This document shows, in pieces, positions 59,833 through 64,000 of a stretch of 64,000 nucleotides of DNA; position 1 is the first letter of the stretch, and the number at the start of each line of letters is the position of its first letter. The stretch is taken from contig NC_081409.1 in NCBI RefSeq assembly GCF_030272615.1, forward strand, positions 615,210,755 through 615,274,754, in the 5' to 3' direction. The position numbers were made by a program, and so were the translations under genes. This stretch comes from Cryptomeria japonica (lineage: Eukaryota; Streptophyta; Pinopsida; Cupressales; Cupressaceae). Under the pieces are notes generated by a model. It was not told the origin of the DNA. It did no database searches and saw only the letters and a list, made by a program, of their open reading frames with translations.

Positions 59833-61147
59833 TTAGGTATAAAACCATTTGAGGTGCATGTTATTGATTGGATCTGCGAGTGGTTCTCCTTCTGATGTAG
59901 CCAACTGATATGCCCCAGACCCGAATACAACAGTGACAACATATGGGCCCAGCCAGTTTGATTCAAACTTGCCCTGATGTTCTTTGTTTGGTTGGTTGTG
60001 AGGATTCTCTCATAGAACAAGATCACCTACCTCAAATGTACGAGGTCTAACTCAGTGATTGTAGCTTTGAGATGGTTGTATGCAGCTTGTCGCTTCTCAT
60101 CAAGTAACTCTAAGTCCTGAAGATAGGATACTCTTTACGCTTCATCATCTATTAGATTATGCAGGGAAACTCGTAGTGATGGTATCTCCACCTCAATAGG
60201 TAAGATAGCTTCTGCACCATAGACCAATGAATAAGGAGTTGCACCTGTAGCGGTTCGAATACTAGTTCAATATGCCCATAGTGCTAGATTCAGTTGAACA
60301 TGCCAATCACGGTCAGCATCATTGACTATCTTCTTGAGGATTCTTAATATGTTCTTATTTGATGCTTCGGCCTGACCATTGCCTTGTGGGTAATAGGGAG
60401 TGGAAAAGTGGTGTTGGATGTGAAATTTCTCACAAAAAGTTTACGGACATCTTGATTTTTGAAAGGAAGACCGTTATCTATGATGATGGACATGGGTACA
60501 CCATACCGGCAGATAATGTAGTTGAGGATGAATGAGGCGATCTGCTTGTCGGTGACTTGGGTAAGTGGAACAGCTTCGATCCACTTTGTGAAATATTCGG
60601 TGGCGGTAATAATGAATTTATGGCCATTGGATGAAGATGGATGAATCTTACCCACAAGGTCAAGGCCCCATTGACAAAAAGGCCATGGTGTTGTGATTGG
60701 TTGCAGTTCCTGGGCTGGTGCATGTATCAAGTTGCCATGAACTTGACATTTTTTGCATTTTCTGACAAAGTAGTAGGAATCTTTTTCCATAGATGGCCAA
60801 TAGTATCCATTGCGCAGGAGTTTCTTGGCTAGTGATGGACCACTTGAGTGAGTCCCACAAATTCCTTCATGGACTTCTTCCAAAGCCTTTGTTATCTCAC
60901 CTTGTTCCAGACATCGAAGGAGAGTACCATCAAGACCGCGGTGGTATAGTGTTTTAGTAATAATGGTATATCGAGCAATTTGGCGAATGAAGGTTTTACG
61001 TTGGTTATTTGATTGGTTGGGAGGAAGGGTGTGATCATGGAGATAGGTGTAGAACTCACCGTACCATGGGGATTCAGAACCGACAAGGCAACATATTATT
61101 TCGGATTCGGGGATTTCATAAGTGGGAATCCAAAGTTGTTCTACCAA
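59833..61147 (-). pseudogene. Integrase of gypsy element 2
   Basis: Zinc finger HEGICGTHSSGPSLAKKLL...CKKCQ, catalytic D in WGLDLVGKI, D in SIIIDNGLPFKN and E in GNGQAEAS (about 60360), so the triad is present. A frameshift near 60435 breaks the core. The C-terminal domain (HFEVGDLVL...YQLATSEGEPLADPINNMHL) runs to a TAA at 59833-59835 with further stops. Preceded in another frame by the second RNase H. Confidence 0.88.
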
Positions 61148-61269
61148 GAACTCGTAGCGTGTTAAATTTTATGGAAGATCTAGGAGAGATGCGATGGTAG
61201 CCATAGCGTCAGCAACTTGATTCTGATCTCTTGGTATCTGCTCAAAAGTGATAGTAGTAAATGATGTCT

Positions 61270-61704
61270 TTAGATTGTCCACCATTTGCTTATATGGCAT
61301 GAGTTTATCATCCTTGGTTTGATATTCATCTGTTGTGAGTCACCATATACTTGTAGTTCTTGTAATTTCCATTGTACGGCTAGCCTGAGTCTTGTGATCA
61401 AGGTCTCATACTCTGCTATGTTGTTGGTGCATGGAAATGTGAGTCTGTAAGACTTCGGGATGCTATCACCTTGAGGTGTGATAAACAGAATGCCTGCCCC
61501 CGAGCCATGCCTAGTGTACGAACCATCGAAGTATAGTTTCCATGGTTGTGTTGTTGTAATCATGAATATCTCTTCATCTAGAAAATTGGAAATGAGAGGA
61601 TGGTCGCCTATGAGAGGCGCATCGGCCAACTGATCCGCAATAACTTGACCTTTGATAGCTTTACAATCTACATACTCAATGTCAAATTCACTTAGAATCA
61701 TCAC
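61270..61704 (-). pseudogene. Archaeal-type RNase H of gypsy element 2
   Basis: KAIKGQVIADQLADAP (end of the first RNase H), then WKLYFDGSYTRHGSGAGILF, NNIAEYETLITRL and VYGDSQ, followed by a frameshift at about 61325. Same domain order as gypsy element 1. Confidence 0.85.
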
Positions 61705-62880
61705 CTATTTGGCCAAGCAACCTGTCAATGCTACTTTGCTGAGTAAATACTTGAGTGGATCAATCTTTGCAATGAGTTGTACCTTATGTGTTAACAGATA
61801 GTGCCTCAGTTTAGTAGCTGCTAAGATTACTGCTAGGCAAGCTCGCTCAATAGGCATGTAATTGAGTTCATAGCCCACCAGTGTGCGAAAGATGTAGTAA
61901 ACAACACACTCTTTTCCTTTTGTATTATGTTGTGCCAGTAGTACACCCAATGTTGTACTTGTTGCTGAGATATAGAGTAATAACGGTCTACTTGGATCTG
62001 GTGGGATCAGCAATGGTGGATTCATGAGATAGTCTTTAAGTGTCTGAAATGCTTGTTGGCATCGGGTATCCCACTGAAAGCGGATGTTCTTGTGTAGCAG
62101 GTGTGTGAATGGATGACACTTATCAGCCAATTGTGCAATGAATCTTCGGATGGATTGAAGTCGCCCTTGTAATGTCCTTAGCTGACTGATATTCTTTGGT
62201 GGTGGCATATCCATGATTGCTTTTACCTTTGTTGGGTCGACCTCAATACCTTCGCTTGAGATAATGTATCCTAGAAGCTTCCCAGAGGTTACTCCAAAGA
62301 CACATTTCTTTGGGTTGAGTCGAACATGGTATTGTTCCAGTCTATCAAAGATTTTATCTAAGACGTGGAGATGCCCTTCTCTAGTGAGTGATTTTGCTAG
62401 TAAGTCATCTACATAATCTTCCATCATAGTATGCATCATGTCATGGAAGATGGTGGTAATTGCTCTTTGATAGGTTGCTCCTGCATTCTTGAGACCAAAA
62501 GGCATTACATTCCAGCAATATGTGCCCCATGGACAGGTGAAGGCTGTCTTATGTTGATCTTCTGGTGCGATCTTTATCCGATTGTATCCTCAAAAGCCAT
62601 CCATGAGTGAAAGCATGGCATGTCCTGCTGTCAGATCCACTATGATGTTGATATTTGGTAGGGGGAAGTCATCCTTAGGACAGGCCTTATTCAGATCTTT
62701 GAAGTCAATACAAATGCGAATTCCCCCTTTTGGTTTGCCGACAGGCACAATGTTGGAGATCCATTATGCATAATCAATTGGCCTAATGAAACCAACATCT
62801 AGGAGTTTCTTGAGTTCTGTTTTGACTAGTACTGCAATTTGAGGATGCATCTTGCGAAGCTTCTACTTGATAGGTTTGGC
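61705..62880 (-). pseudogene. Reverse transcriptase and RNase H of gypsy element 2
   Basis: GGIRICIDFKDLNKACPKDDF, MPFGLKNAGATYQRAITTIF and an intact YVDDLL active site (about 62403-62414), followed by the RNase H part (LYISATSTTLGVLLAQHN). Stops in the N-terminal portion (near 62763 and 62590, and one at 62863) and at 61705 where related elements have Trp. Unlike gypsy element 1 it keeps both active-site aspartates. Confidence 0.9.
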
Positions 62881-64000
62881 TCCTTCTGCTACGGTGAGGT
62901 GATGTATGACTAAATCAGGATCAAGCCTAGGCATGTCTGCATATGACCATGCAAAGTTGATCTGATGCTTTTGGAAGAACTCTATAAATTTAGGTTGTTC
63001 CTCTGGAGTGAGAAGAGATGCCAGATGTATGAGGTGAGGATTTTCAAGAGTCCCCACATTGTATTCTTTGGTTTCCTTGATGAGAATCATTGATCATTCT
63101 TGGTGTGTACTAGCGGGGAGGATGTCAAACCCTTCATCCTCAGGCACCTTAGAGAGGTTTTCACCATTGGATACGCTCTTTCTTTTTACTTTTGTTGGAT
63201 CAAACAGTGCTACAGTGTGGTTTTCACTGGAAGATCCATGTTTTATTGTTATATTTTTGCAGCTGAAAGGTTTGGCATCCACCCCGAAGTATGTTGCGCT
63301 ATTAAGTTCAATGGTGAATCCAACTTTGTGATCCCCACTTGGTAGGTTATCCCTTAAGTCCAAAAAGTCAATGATGGCCTCATCATTTTGGAAGAAGTCA
63401 AGACATGGGGGATTTGGTTGGTTCCATTCAATGAGTTCAGAGTGGATAATGGGCATTACTTCATCGATTAGGTTAAGTGCATTAGATGTATCAGTGAGGG
63501 TTAAGACATTATGGTGAAGGTCGTTGATGGTACTCTCCCTATCAGAATCAGGCGTAGGATAAGATGTGGGGTCTGTGGAAGATGTTTCCAGTTGAGGAAC
63601 CCAAGTGGTCTTTATCTGTGCTTCTTCGTAAACAGGGATGTCTTTACGTGGTGGAGGTAGTGATGCATCTTCCTCATCTGAAGTGTTAAGCTATACAGAA
63701 TCAAATTCCCACTCATGTGAGTCAGTCTCTGAGTCACTTTCCAACATCCGAGTACTATACCATACTGGGATGTCTTTTGAGTTAAATACTGTAGGTGTGA
63801 TTGGTTGATGTACCTTTGTAGTGATCGGTGTTGTAGAAAGGTCGATGGGGATTAAAGAATCTGGTACAAGGAGTATCGGTAGTATTGACTCAGTGGCTTC
63901 TGCTGGAACTGCTGGTGCCATAGATGTTGTTGCGGGTTCTGATACAGTTGTTGCTGCTAATGGTGCTGCTGATGGGATTACTGGTTCATTTGGTTGGATG
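62863..64000 (-). pseudogene. Protease-RT linker of gypsy element 2 (partial at window edge)
   Basis: ISFAWS-type start of RT (INFAWSYADMPRLDPDLVIHHL, about 62890-62965), preceded by an acidic linker with LDFFQNDEAIIDFLDLRDNLPS and GDHKVGFTIEL, colinear with 44515-44640 of gypsy element 1, and SETDSHEWEFDSV matching its NEWEWSSF part. One stop near 63692. The G-patch and protease would lie beyond 64000. Confidence 0.75.

Larger units (their letters stand above)
54070..64000 (-). mobile_element. Gypsy element 2 (Tat/Ogre-type), 3' half
   Basis: Read on the minus strand: pol (64000 to 59833), 3' region with an antisense mobile-domain ORF (55308-57259, plus), microrepeat array, polypurine tract (54174-54186) and 3' LTR from 54173 on. 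The LTR is interrupted by gypsy element 1 and the Copia element. Gag, the 5' LTR and the target duplication lie outside the window. It is related to gypsy element 1 but clearly a different family (LTR start TGTAGTCACAC instead of TGTAGACGTC). Confidence 0.88.

Overview
This window is intergenic DNA from a very large, repeat-dense plant genome. I saw no intact host gene, tRNA, rRNA or CRISPR array. The stacked retroelement types (an L1-type LINE, a Sirevirus-like Copia element, a second Copia element, and two giant Tat/Ogre-type Ty3/gypsy elements whose antisense ORFs carry a plant mobile domain) together with an alpha-expansin fragment place it in seed plants. A gymnosperm is my best guess, but that is inference.

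Layout. 1-2440: AT-rich DNA, perhaps an old LTR. 2440-6290 (-): broken L1-type LINE. 7390-7881 and 15483-17700: left arm of a large inverted repeat, split by a 7.6-kb Sirevirus-like element (7882-15482, -) that has a gag and a ~930-codon unknown ORF where pol should be. 18258-23735: three (TA)n tracts enclosing an unknown decayed ORF with a LINE RNase H fragment, and then a ~2.9-kb element with diverged terminal inverted repeats full of GC-rich palindromes. 24780-26860: right arm of the inverted repeat. 28465-35795 (-): a young Copia element, nearly intact, carrying an antisense alpha-expansin fragment in its leader. 36443-54069 (+): 17.6-kb Tat/Ogre-type gypsy element. 54070-64000 (-): 3' half of a second, related gypsy element running off the window.

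Insertion order. The second gypsy element's 3' LTR starts (minus strand) at 54173 and is cut at 54070 by the 17.6-kb gypsy. It resumes at 36442, is cut again at 35801 by the Copia element, and resumes at 28464, ending perhaps at 28052. Both intruders are therefore nested in one LTR. The Copia LTRs are almost identical (AAAGT duplication on both sides), the 17.6-kb gypsy LTRs differ by a few percent, and the Sirevirus-like LTRs differ more.

Most interesting. (1) A roughly concentric inverted repeat of about 19 kb with a palindrome-rich core. (2) Two gypsy elements that both keep, antisense and 3' of pol, a mobile-domain protein with the same coiled-coil tail and C-terminal motif, next to arrays of ~20-nt microrepeats. 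(3) A conserved post-pol GTGAAAAC...AGGCGCC motif. (4) A triplicated leader hairpin with a compensatory stem change in the Copia element. (5) The pol-less Sirevirus-like element with its unknown ORF. Coordinates of decayed features are approximate; all homology calls were made by eye.
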